From Dehalococcoidia bacterium (GTDB lineage: Bacteria > Chloroflexota > Dehalococcoidia > Bin125), in NCBI GenBank assembly GCA_022826965.1, contig JAJDTU010000009.1:62001-126000 (forward strand): DNA of 64,000 nt. The letters are read 5' to 3'. The notes beneath the pieces were generated by a model. It was not told where the DNA came from. It searched no databases and saw only the letters and a list, made by a program, of their open reading frames with translations. The position numbers and the translations under genes were made by a program. This document shows positions 50,660 through 58,710 of the stretch, piece by piece; positions within the stretch are counted from its first letter, which is position 1; each line of letters starts with the position of its first letter.

Positions 50660-52525
50660 CTAGCGGGAGTAGCCGGGGTCCTCGGAGTTGTGCTCTTCGG
50701 CGATGGCTCCCATGGCGAAGAGGAGTTTGGCGAAGTCGTCGCCGGCCTGGGTGTTGAGGATGTCGGCGGGCAGGGCTTCGAACCAATACGCGATCTCGTC
50801 CAGGTGTTCGGCGGCCAGGTGCATCGTCCCCTGGCTGAGGCCGTCCTGGCCGAACCAGCTGTAGCGATCGGCGGCGAGCGCGACGACGGATCCGAGGTCG
50901 AGCATGGCGTCGTCGCCGAAGCGGGAGACGCCGGAGACCATCTGGACCTGCTGGCTCCTCGATTCGTCGGACATGGGAACCAGCCAGCGGAGCTCGAGTT
51001 CACCGAGGTCGATGAGGCCGTCGCGCTGCGCGTCGCCGGTCAGTTCGACTTCGAAGAACATGGTGGTGGCGGAGCCCATGGGGACTTCGGCGAACTCCTT
51101 GCGGTCCTGCTCGAAGTTGCGGTCGGCGGTGACGCGGTTTTCGTAGCCGACCAGCCGCCAGCCGAGGACAGAGCCGTCGTCCCAGCGGACCTGGGCGCGG
51201 GCCTGGTCGGCGAAGGGGATCGAGAGGGCCAGCCAGTTGTCGCGGCTGAAGGTCGAGCGGGCCTGGGCTACGTCCTGGAGGTAGCGGTACCAACCGTTGC
51301 CATGCTGAGCGAGCTGTTCGAGCAGCACGTCGTTGTAGTTCTCGATGCCGACGCCGACGGTGATCAGACGCAACGGGTTGGAGTCGTCCCGATCCTCGGC
51401 CGTGCGCAGGATGGCGAACGGGTCGGTCGCATCCACGTTGGCGACACCGTCGGACATGAGGATCACGTAATTGTAGGCGTCGGGTCGATCGCGCCTCGCG
51501 TCGTCGGCCAACTCGACGCCGAGGTTCAGGCCGGCCTGCACGTTGGTGGAGCTCTGCGGAGTGAGCCGGCCGATGATCCGCTCGATGTCGCGATCACCTG
51601 GACGCTGGTGCTCCTCGTAGTCGACGATGTAGTCGGAGAACAGCACCACGGCGATCCGGTCACCCCGGCTGAGTCCGCGGCGAATCGAGTCCGCGGCGGC
51701 GCGGGCAATCTCTACTCGATTGCCAGTGCCCATCGAACCGGACGAATCCAGCACAAGGGTGACGTTGAGTGGGGTGTTGTCGACGAACTCGGGCGCTTGC
51801 GTGGCGACGCGAACGAGGTGCAGGTCATCATGCAGCGGGTGTTCGACGATGTCGGTGGTGACGGCGAAGCTGTCGGTCACGTTGGGAAGTTCGTAGTTGT
51901 AATCGAAGGCGTTGATCCACTCCTCAGCGCGGACTGATGCCGGTTCGATCGCGTAGCCGGCCTCGACCCAGTTGAGGGCGAGGAAGTAGGAGGTGCGATC
52001 GACGTCGAGCGAGAACGTGGATGTGTCGTCGTCGACGGTGTCGCGCCAGCCGGTGGTGGCGTAGTCCTCGAAGTTGGTTGATCCGGGCAGTGAGCGTCGC
52101 GGCGTGCGTTGTTCCTCGCTCGGACGCTGCTCGCGCTGCTGGCGACGCGAGCGGGAGCTGTCGGAGGCAGCTTGCTCGGCCTCTTGGGCCTGTTCCTGCT
52201 CCATCGCTTCCTGCTGCGCTTGCTCTTCCTCTTGCTGGTACTCGGCAACCTCTTGCTGGGCTTGTTGTTGGGCCTGTTGCTGGGCTCGTTGTTGGTAGAC
52301 GGCTTCTTGCTGTTCTTGCTGCTGCAGTGCCTCCTGTTGTTGCTCCTGCTGTTCGACCTGCGCGGCTGCCTGTTCGACGCGGGTGGGCTGTTCGCTCTCA
52401 GCCGGTTCGTCGTCGCTGCAGGCGATGGACAGCATTGCCGCCGCGGCCAGCGCCAGGACGATCAACGGCGGGGCGAGGATGCGTATCCATCTCGGGACTC
52501 TGGCTCGGGCGTGGTTCTCGTACAC
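50660..52525 (-). CDS. VWA-domain lipoprotein, YfbK-like
   Basis: This 621-residue protein begins with a signal sequence and lipobox (MLSIAC, Cys near 36). About 100 residues that are mostly Gln and Glu follow, likely a long coiled coil or disordered tether. Then come a YfbK-type N-domain (FEDYATTGWRDTVDDDTSTFSLDVDRTSYFL), a von Willebrand A domain with MIDAS DSSGSMGTG and a C-terminal DUF3520-like part. The role is not known. The start is a GTG at 52525 with AGGAGG 5 bases upstream; the frame is open far upstream but that sequence overlaps other genes. Confidence 0.85.
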   Translation of the reverse strand: MYENHARARVPRWIRILAPPLIVLALAAAAMLSIACSDDEPAESEQPTRVEQAAAQVEQQEQQQEALQQQEQQEAVYQQRAQQQAQQQAQQEVAEYQQEEEQAQQEAMEQEQAQEAEQAASDSSRSRRQQREQRPSEEQRTPRRSLPGSTNFEDYATTGWRDTVDDDTSTFSLDVDRTSYFLALNWVEAGYAIEPASVRAEEWINAFDYNYELPNVTDSFAVTTDIVEHPLHDDLHLVRVATQAPEFVDNTPLNVTLVLDSSGSMGTGNRVEIARAAADSIRRGLSRGDRIAVVLFSDYIVDYEEHQRPGDRDIERIIGRLTPQSSTNVQAGLNLGVELADDARRDRPDAYNYVILMSDGVANVDATDPFAILRTAEDRDDSNPLRLITVGVGIENYNDVLLEQLAQHGNGWYRYLQDVAQARSTFSRDNWLALSIPFADQARAQVRWDDGSVLGWRLVGYENRVTADRNFEQDRKEFAEVPMGSATTMFFEVELTGDAQRDGLIDLGELELRWLVPMSDESRSQQVQMVSGVSRFGDDAMLDLGSVVALAADRYSWFGQDGLSQGTMHLAAEHLDEIAYWFEALPADILNTQAGDDFAKLLFAMGAIAEEHNSEDPGYSR

Positions 52526-52652
52526 GTGGTCCTCCTGACCGACTGATTCGGGGCGGCAGATTGACGACCGGCTGTCGCCCCGTTGGAGGGTTAGACGATG
52601 TAAAGCGGGATATAGTTCCCGGATCGCGACGTGGAGTGAGGCGGGCGGGGAG

Positions 52653-52704
52653 CCCCCCTCTGTCCCTACGGGACATCTCCCCCCGCCTGACGGCGGGGGG
52701 AGAA
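52653..52704 (+). repeat. R1 palindromic repeat, copy 3
   Basis: C-run, GTCCC-TAC-GGGAC, then CTCCCCCCGCC-TGAC-GGCGGGGGGAG. Compared with copy 2 the fourth stem pair is changed on both sides (A-T to C-G). Confidence 0.85.
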
Positions 52705-52786
52705 AGGGAACGGGGTGAGAGAGGGGAAGGGAGCGTTCGCCTATCATTTGGCCAACGAAACAACCTGTAGATGAAATGAGGTCATC

Positions 52787-53602
52787 ATGGCCAGCGCACC
52801 AACTCGGGTACATGTGGTGACCGGTGGGTTTCCGCCGGGGCAGCATGGTGGGCATGACATGGACTTTGCGCGGCTGCGGCTGCTCGACATGCTGTATTCG
52901 GACGGGAATGTTCGGGCGACGACCGGCAACGATTTCACCGACATGTGGAAGTGGCTGCCGGTGACGGACGTGTTGATCACCTACACGGCCGGCCCGTATG
53001 CCGACGACCCGCAGAATGAGATCCTGCGCGACTGGATCGGCAACGGCGGACACTGGGTCGGCCTGCACGGGACGTCGGGCGGCAAGGCTGCCCGCATGGG
53101 CGAGGGCAAGCGCGCGATGGTGAAGATGGAGCACCACGAGACGCTGGGCGGTTTCTTCATCAACCACCCGCCGATCAAGCGCTTCACGGTCGACGTGAAG
53201 AGCGTGGACTCGCCGATCCTCGAGGGTCTGCCGGAGCAGTTCGATGTGATCGACGAGCCGTACATGATCGAGATCACGGATCGCCCCAACACCGACATCC
53301 TGCTGACGGCGCCGATCGGTCCGGACAACTACCCGGACTTTGGCTTCGACTACGAAGAGGACACGGCGCTTGAGGCGGACGGCATCACGCGGGTGTTCGG
53401 CTACACGCGCGGCATCGGTGAGGGCGGGGTCTGCTATATCGCGCTGGGTCACTGCCACTCGCCGCTGACGAACTCGCAGCCGTTCGTCGAGGAGAACGCT
53501 CGGGACGAGAACGGCGAGATGCCGAGGGTCCTGCGTTTCACCTGGGAGACCGAGGAGTACGGTCGGCTGTTGAGTAACAGCCTGAACTGGGCTCGGGGCT
53601 GA
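52787..53602 (+). CDS. ThuA-like domain protein
   Basis: This 271-residue protein matches the ThuA/trehalose-utilisation class I glutamine amidotransferase-like fold: VHVVTGGFPPGQHGGHDMDF, DVLITYTAGPYADDPQNEILRDWIGNGGHWVGLHGTSG and RVFGYTRGIGEGGVCYIALGHCHSP. No signal peptide is seen. The exact reaction is unknown for most members. GAGG lies 5 bases before the ATG, and a TATCAT -10-like element is at 52742-52747. Confidence 0.82.
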   Translation: MASAPTRVHVVTGGFPPGQHGGHDMDFARLRLLDMLYSDGNVRATTGNDFTDMWKWLPVTDVLITYTAGPYADDPQNEILRDWIGNGGHWVGLHGTSGGKAARMGEGKRAMVKMEHHETLGGFFINHPPIKRFTVDVKSVDSPILEGLPEQFDVIDEPYMIEITDRPNTDILLTAPIGPDNYPDFGFDYEEDTALEADGITRVFGYTRGIGEGGVCYIALGHCHSPLTNSQPFVEENARDENGEMPRVLRFTWETEEYGRLLSNSLNWARG

Positions 53603-53626
53603 CGCGAGGAGCCACCCGCAACCTAA

Positions 53627-53648
53627 CCCTCTCCCTGAAGGGAGAGGG
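53627..53648 (+). repeat. R2 palindromic repeat after ThuA gene
   Basis: CCCTCTCCCT-GA-AGGGAGAGGG, a 10-bp perfect stem just after the stop. It could double as a transcript end. Confidence 0.7.
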
Positions 53649-53701
53649 AAATTGGGGCGGCCCTTGTGGCCGCCCCTTTGCATTCGGCGACGTTGCGGGA
53701 G

Positions 53702-53746
53702 CCCCCCTCTGCCTTCGGCATCTCCCCCCGCTGCGCGGGGGGAGAG
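53702..53746 (+). repeat. R1 palindromic repeat, copy 4
   Basis: C-run, TGCC-TTC-GGCA in place of the GTCNC stem, then CTCCCCCCGC-TGC-GCGGGGGGAG. The first stem is different in sequence but still pairs. Confidence 0.8.
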
Positions 53747-53768
53747 CGGAATCGAGTGAGCCGTGGGG

Positions 53769-54791
53769 TTATTCGCCGGCGAGGGGTTCGGGGAGGACTT
53801 CGAGGAGGCCGCCGAAGATATCGGCTTCTTCGTCGAGGGGGGTTGCTTCGACCGGGGTGACGCTGTGGTGGACTCGGGGGCGTTGGCTGAAGAGTTCGTT
53901 GAAGATTGACTCGGCGTGCTCGATGAAGCCGAGGGAACCGACGCCCTCGACGTAGATCGGGCGGCACTGGGGCAGCTCGGAGGCGATTCGCTCGCCCATC
54001 TGGATCGGGTGCGATTCGTCGAGCATTCCGTGCCAGAGCATGACTGGGAAGTCGACGTCGCGCAGTGCGAAGCCCCATGGCTCGAGGTGATGCCGGGCCT
54101 CGTCGCCGGCGGCGGCCGGACCCTGGCGGAAGGCTTCGCGCAGGTCGGTGATGCGGTTCGTCCTGGTGGGTTCGGAGCCGAGGACTGCGCCGTCGACGGG
54201 GGGCATGCGCTTAATCTGCTCGGCGACGACGCGATCGGGGCGCTTCTGCACGGAGCGGCCATAGCCACGCATCCAGAGTGAAGCGAGGCGCTGCGACTTG
54301 AGGAAGAGCGTGTAGATCAGGCGCCACTCGTAGGACATGCCCTCGAGCACGTCGCCTGAGTCGATGACTCCAAGACCGGAGATCGAGGCGACGCGGTGGA
54401 GCCGTTCGGGGATGCGCAGGGCACAGGCCAGGGTGTAGGGCAGGCCGGCGGAGATGCCGGCGACAGAGAACTTCTCGAGTTCGAGGTAGTCGGCGAGCTG
54501 GCGCAGGTCGGAGGGCCAATCGAGGATGGTGCGTCCGGGCAGGGGATCGGAATAGCCGAATCCGGGCCGCTCGGGTGCAATCAGGCGGACGCCCGAGCCT
54601 GCGGCGCCGTCGGCCATGACGGCGGCAGCGACTCGGGAGGAGGGCAGTCCGTGGTGGAAGAAGATCGGTTCGCCGGCGGGATCGCCGTACTCGGTCCAGC
54701 TCAGGGCTCGACCGTCGGACAGCCGGACCAGACTATGTGGCGGTTCCGGATCGTCGTCGGTGGCGCGGCTGGAGACCTCAGGGGTTGTCAT
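53769..54791 (-). CDS. Alpha/beta hydrolase lacking the usual catalytic His
   Basis: This 340-residue protein has the alpha/beta hydrolase core: oxyanion segment FFHHGLPSSR, nucleophile Ser114 in AGISAGLPY and acid Asp258 in LWHGMLDESHP. Where the base His is expected (GxGH before LEHPE) it has GVGSLGFIEHAE, so Ser286 replaces it, with His292 six residues on. It may be inactive, or use another His. The ATG at 54791 has no ribosome-binding site, but TGATACGAT lies 8 bases upstream, which would suit a leaderless transcript. Confidence 0.8.
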   Translation of the reverse strand: MTTPEVSSRATDDDPEPPHSLVRLSDGRALSWTEYGDPAGEPIFFHHGLPSSRVAAAVMADGAAGSGVRLIAPERPGFGYSDPLPGRTILDWPSDLRQLADYLELEKFSVAGISAGLPYTLACALRIPERLHRVASISGLGVIDSGDVLEGMSYEWRLIYTLFLKSQRLASLWMRGYGRSVQKRPDRVVAEQIKRMPPVDGAVLGSEPTRTNRITDLREAFRQGPAAAGDEARHHLEPWGFALRDVDFPVMLWHGMLDESHPIQMGERIASELPQCRPIYVEGVGSLGFIEHAESIFNELFSQRPRVHHSVTPVEATPLDEEADIFGGLLEVLPEPLAGE

Positions 54792-54799
54792 GTAGTCGG

Positions 54800-54808
54800 A
54801 TCGTATCA
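54800..54808 (-). promoter_or_regulatory. Possible extended -10 for leaderless hydrolase gene
   Basis: TGATACGAT on the minus strand ends 8 bases before the ATG. The same 9-mer precedes small protein gene A. Confidence 0.35.
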
Positions 54809-54832
54809 CTCGCGGTAAGAAAGAGCCGAGGG

Positions 54833-54884
54833 CCCCCCCTCTGTCTCTACGAGACATCTCCCCCCGCTCGGAGCGGGGGGAGAA
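54833..54884 (+). repeat. R1 palindromic repeat, copy 5
   Basis: C-run, GTCTC-TAC-GAGAC, then a CTCCCCCCGCTC hairpin. The fourth stem pair is T-A here. Confidence 0.85.
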
Positions 54885-54903
54885 ACGGGGGCGGGGACGG
54901 GGA

Positions 54904-56652
54904 TCAATCCGTAGGTTCGGAGACGAGGAGTTCGGCTTCGACGTCGTCGGCGAGGTTTTCGATGACGGGGGTTTCGCCGAGGCAGCCGTCCTCGACCTGC
55001 ATGTCGAAGGCGTCGGCGAAGTAGCGGTAGGACTGGTACTGGTCGCCGTACTTCATGTGACCGGCCGTGTGATGAGCGGCGGAGAGCAGGAGAGTGTTGC
55101 GCATCTCCGAGGTGGTGCGTCGGTAGTCCTCGAGCATGCAGAGGCCGATTTCCTGGTTGTGCGGGTCGTTGCCCTGCTTGGCGATGCCGTCGGCCAGGGT
55201 CTCGACGAGGGGGGCGTCGTCGTAGCCCTGCTTGAGGTAGTTCTCGACCCAGAACACGGACTGCTCAGAGTCGAGGGCGAGCATGGCCTCGTTGAGTTCG
55301 CCGAGGAGCTTGCCCTGCGTCATCGGCGGGGCGTCCTCGTCCATCGAGTAGCCGGCGAAGTAGGTGGCAGCGCCGCGGGTCTTGTTGCCCTTGGAGTTGG
55401 TCACCCAATGGGCGCACTGGTTGATGAAGTTGGCGGCGATGAAGAGCAGCTTGGTCTTGTGCGGGTGGTCGAAGTTCTCGTAGAACCAGCCGAGCATGTT
55501 GGTGTACTCGTAGCCGTGCTGGGGCATGGAGAAGTTGGCAGGCAGGCCGCACTCGAGCACGACGCGGGCGGCGGCGATCTGAATGGCGTCGAGGATCGAC
55601 TTGGGCGATCGACCGGCCTTGAGCAGCGCCACGATGTCCTCGATGTAGGACTCCTCGGGCTCGCGGATGATCGAGCGGATCAGGCCCTCGGCCTCGGGCG
55701 GGGAGAGCGGGATCTGGTTGGCGAAGAGTTCGATGTCGCGGGTCGAGGTCTGGGTCGCATTGAGCGAGGACGCGGGCGGCTCTTCCTCGAGGTGGTACAT
55801 CATGATCTGGCAGGCGGACTCGAAGAGCGAGTACCAACGCGGGCCGACGGCGATGTCGGGGACACCGGCGTAGAGCACGTGATGGGCGTTGTCCCAGCCG
55901 ATCGCGCGTCCGAGCTGAATGGTGCTGCGGGCGCGGAAGGACTTGTGGCCGGTCGTGTAGGAGCGGTTCCAGAACATTCGGTCCTGGACATCGATCAGGC
56001 CGGCGAACATGAGCTGGGCGAGGATTTCCTCGCGCCGCTCGGGGAACTTCTCCCAGAGACCGAGGAAGAGCGCGTACTCCTCGTTGACCTGTCCGTACTG
56101 GACGAGCGTGAGCCAGTCGTTGAGGCCTTCTTCGAGCGAGCCGTCGTAGTCGGCGGGCTGCTGATCGTCCCAGTGGGCGGCGGGCGGGGCGGGGCCGTCG
56201 GGGTACTTCTCGGGGTCGTAGGTGCGTCGGGAGTAGTGTCCGGGCATCCGGCCCTTGAGCTGGTTCCAGATGTCGAGGCCGGTGGGCACGTACCAGGCGG
56301 TCTGGCTGAGCGGCAGGTGACGCATCTCCTCGGAGACCATGTTCTGCAGACCGAGGGTGGCACGGGAGGAGAGCAGGCAGTGGTCGTTGTTGACGAAGCG
56401 GACGATGCCGGAGTCGATGCGCTGGTGGTAGGGCACGTGCGTGTAGGGAGCGTGGGCGCGGATCGTCTCGGAGAGGATCTCGGTCGTCGGACGGCCGTCT
56501 CTGATCAGGTCAAAGGCCTGGTGGAGCGCGGAGGTGTTGTCGCGTCCGACGATGGTCTCGCGATAGCGGTCGTAGGCGGCCGCGGTCTTGCGATCCATGT
56601 AGTCGGGGGACGAGCCGCTGTCGCCGGTACCGGATGTCTTGTGCAGGCCCAT
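54904..56652 (-). CDS. Unrecognised 582-residue protein
   Basis: I do not recognise this family. The protein is soluble-looking, rich in aromatic residues and His in the N-terminal 150 residues (HAPYTHVPYHQRI, TAWYVPTGLDIWNQLKG), and helical later on, with a GWFYENFDHPHKTKLLFIAANFINQCAHW stretch near 400. No signal peptide or membrane segment is evident. The base composition matches the neighbours. It stands beside a HEPN gene and opposite the DUF1800/DUF1501 pair. A metal-dependent oxidase is one possibility because of the many His and Tyr, but this is only a guess. Confidence 0.7.
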   Translation of the reverse strand: MGLHKTSGTGDSGSSPDYMDRKTAAAYDRYRETIVGRDNTSALHQAFDLIRDGRPTTEILSETIRAHAPYTHVPYHQRIDSGIVRFVNNDHCLLSSRATLGLQNMVSEEMRHLPLSQTAWYVPTGLDIWNQLKGRMPGHYSRRTYDPEKYPDGPAPPAAHWDDQQPADYDGSLEEGLNDWLTLVQYGQVNEEYALFLGLWEKFPERREEILAQLMFAGLIDVQDRMFWNRSYTTGHKSFRARSTIQLGRAIGWDNAHHVLYAGVPDIAVGPRWYSLFESACQIMMYHLEEEPPASSLNATQTSTRDIELFANQIPLSPPEAEGLIRSIIREPEESYIEDIVALLKAGRSPKSILDAIQIAAARVVLECGLPANFSMPQHGYEYTNMLGWFYENFDHPHKTKLLFIAANFINQCAHWVTNSKGNKTRGAATYFAGYSMDEDAPPMTQGKLLGELNEAMLALDSEQSVFWVENYLKQGYDDAPLVETLADGIAKQGNDPHNQEIGLCMLEDYRRTTSEMRNTLLLSAAHHTAGHMKYGDQYQSYRYFADAFDMQVEDGCLGETPVIENLADDVEAELLVSEPTD

Positions 56653-56721
56653 AGAGCGCTCCAGGCACTGAGTACGGAATTGCTGAAGTTGCTGCGCAGT
56701 ATAGCGACGGGTTGGAGCCGC

Positions 56722-57081
56722 TCAGTTGGAGAGAAGATTGAGTCGGCGGACGAACTCGTTGACCTCGTCGAGGCCGTCGGCGATCAGCTGCGGCGGCAGT
56801 TCGCCGTCGTAGAAGTTGTTGTGCAGACCATTGGCGACAAGAAACTGAGTACGCAGGGTCGCGTCGTCGGCTTCGTTTGCCAAGCGCCTCACGGCATCGA
56901 ACAGGTCACGGTGCGAGCTGTGACGCCAACCGCGTTCTTCAGCAGCCGCCTTGACCGAATGTGCGGCCGCTCCCCAACCCTTCTCGGCTGCTTGCAGCAG
57001 ATCACCATCAGCCAACGACGACCGAGCCTTGGCGAGGAAGGCCTGGGCCGTTTCGGTGTGGAAGTCTGCGCGTGTGGTCAT
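56722..57081 (-). CDS. PaREP1/HEPN-like protein
   Basis: This 119-residue helical protein matches the PaREP1 group of HEPN-like domains: AFLAKARSSLADGDLLQAAEKGWGAAAHSVKAAAEERGW, HRDLFDAVRRL and LHNNFYDGELPP. HEPN domains often act as RNases or in nucleotide-linked stress systems; the R-x(4-6)-H catalytic motif is not obvious here. No nucleotidyltransferase gene is next to it. Confidence 0.72.
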   Translation of the reverse strand: MTTRADFHTETAQAFLAKARSSLADGDLLQAAEKGWGAAAHSVKAAAEERGWRHSSHRDLFDAVRRLANEADDATLRTQFLVANGLHNNFYDGELPPQLIADGLDEVNEFVRRLNLLSN

Positions 57082-57249
57082 GGGTCAACGATATTCGGTG
57101 GCAGTTGGTTCAGCAATCCGGGCGAAAATGGTACGCACACGTACTCAGTTTCAAGCCTCGCATGTCCTATATTGCGCTTGTAGAGCAATCGCGCGGGCTT
57201 GACCGATTTTTCGTACCCGCGCACGGACGTTTCTGGAGAGGTGCCATAC

Positions 57250-58647
57250 ATGTCTGACGACCAACGAGCGCTGGTCGCCCACCTGATGCGTCGCGCCGGG
57301 GCCGGCGTGACGCCTGCCGAGCTGGACGAGCTGGCGAAGCGACCATATTCCGACATTGTCGAGGAACTGATCAATCCGGCCCTGGCCGAGGACGACGACG
57401 ATCTGGTCTTCCGCTACTTCCCGGCGTTGGCCAACTCCGATACTCCGTGGCCGTGGAGCGGCCGCTGGATCTACTGGATGGTCAACTCGGAGTCGCCGCT
57501 GCGGGAGAAGATGGCGCTGTTCTGGCACCACGTCTTTGCGACGGCCTGGTTCAAGTCGGAGCACGGCCCGTCGATGCCGGTGCATATCCAGATGTTCCGC
57601 GAGCACGGTCTGGCCAATATGCGGGTGTTACTGACCGAACTGTCGCGCGACCCGTTGATGATCTTCTGGCTCGATAACAGCGAGTCGGTCGTGGGTGCGC
57701 CGAACGAGAACTACGGGCGCGAGCTGCTTGAGCTGTTCTCGATGGGCGTGGGCAACTACACCGAGGACGACATCAAGGCGGCGGCGTACAGCTTTACCGG
57801 CTGGACGTTCGAGCAGCCGATTCCGCTCTACCCGCACGGCGGATACCCGGCGCGATTCGTGTACCGGGACGATCTGCACGACCACTCGGAGAAGGAGTTC
57901 CTCGGCCACACGGGCAACTTCAACGGCGAGGACATCATCGACATCATCGTCCAGCAGCCGGCCACCGGCCGCTTTATCGGGCGACACCTGTACAACTTCT
58001 TCGTCAAGGACGAGCCGGGGGTTTCGGCCTGGTCGGTGACGGACCCGGGCAATCCCGAGGCTGTGGCCGAGCTGGCGTCGGCGTTCGCGGAGTCGAACGG
58101 CGACCTTCAGGCGGTGATGCGCGTGCTGTTCAACGCGGAGTGGTTCAAAGAGGCCCGCTACGAGCGCGTGAAGTGTCCGGCCGAGTGGGTTGCGGGCGCA
58201 TACAAGCTGTCGGGCAAGCTGGCGATGCCGCAGGCCGAGATGTGGAATCTGCACATGACGATGGGCGCCATGGGGCAGAGCCTGATGGACCCGCCCTCGG
58301 TTGAAGGCTGGCACACGGGCAAGGAATGGATCGACGGCGGCACGCTGATGGAGCGGATCAACTTCGCCTCGAAGCTGGTCTCCGATCCGTCGACGCCGGG
58401 CGTGCAGGAACTGGTCAGCCGCTTGCAGGAGATCGGGGCCAGCAGCCCGGAGGAGCTGGTCAACGCGACGCTCGACTTCGCCGGACCGCTGGAGGTTTCC
58501 GACAACACCCGGGCGGCGCTGCTTGAAGCGGCGTCTGCGGGCGGCGATCTGTCGTTCGACGGCGACGAGGCGGCCGAGGAAGCGGGCCAGCGGGCCGCCC
58601 AGGCGCTGCGCCTGGTGATCGCTTCCCCCGAGTACCAGTTCGCCTAG
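57250..58647 (+). CDS. DUF1800 family protein
   Basis: This 465-residue protein matches DUF1800: HLMRRAGAGVTPAELDELA, SPLREKMALFWHHVFATAW, GAPNENYGRELLELFSMGVGNYTEDDIKAAAYSFTGWTF, and PPSVEGWHTGKEWIDGGTLMER. The function is unknown; such genes nearly always precede a DUF1501 gene, as here. No signal peptide is visible, although many members are exported. The ATG at 57250 has GAGAGG 9 bases upstream; a TTG at 57199 is open but unsupported. Confidence 0.88.
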   Translation: MSDDQRALVAHLMRRAGAGVTPAELDELAKRPYSDIVEELINPALAEDDDDLVFRYFPALANSDTPWPWSGRWIYWMVNSESPLREKMALFWHHVFATAWFKSEHGPSMPVHIQMFREHGLANMRVLLTELSRDPLMIFWLDNSESVVGAPNENYGRELLELFSMGVGNYTEDDIKAAAYSFTGWTFEQPIPLYPHGGYPARFVYRDDLHDHSEKEFLGHTGNFNGEDIIDIIVQQPATGRFIGRHLYNFFVKDEPGVSAWSVTDPGNPEAVAELASAFAESNGDLQAVMRVLFNAEWFKEARYERVKCPAEWVAGAYKLSGKLAMPQAEMWNLHMTMGAMGQSLMDPPSVEGWHTGKEWIDGGTLMERINFASKLVSDPSTPGVQELVSRLQEIGASSPEELVNATLDFAGPLEVSDNTRAALLEAASAGGDLSFDGDEAAEEAGQRAAQALRLVIASPEYQFA

Positions 58648-58657
58648 GAAGCCCACA

Positions 58658-58679
58658 CCCTCTCCCAGCGGGAGATGGG
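58658..58679 (+). repeat. R2 palindromic repeat, degenerate
   Basis: CCCTCTCCC-AGC-GGGAGATGGG between the DUF1800 and DUF1501 genes. The stem has one mismatch. Confidence 0.55.
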
Positions 58680-58710
58680 ACCAAACCAAGCAACGGAACG
58701 GAACGAGTCA

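Noticed and set aside
52200-52400. Tandem CAG/CTG-like repeats in the VWA gene as a microsatellite
   Set aside because: Codons for Gln, Glu and Ala are mixed rather than a pure tandem, so it is better read as a low-complexity protein stalk.
50521-54884. R1 repeats as Rho-independent terminators
   Set aside because: The stems are strong, but no T-run follows any copy, and one copy lies inside a coding region.
55057-57183. A 708-codon plus-strand open frame opposite the 582-residue gene and the HEPN gene
   Set aside because: It is antisense to two genes with good starts, has a repetitive Val/Gly/Glu/Leu composition typical of a mirror frame in GC-rich DNA, and matches no family.
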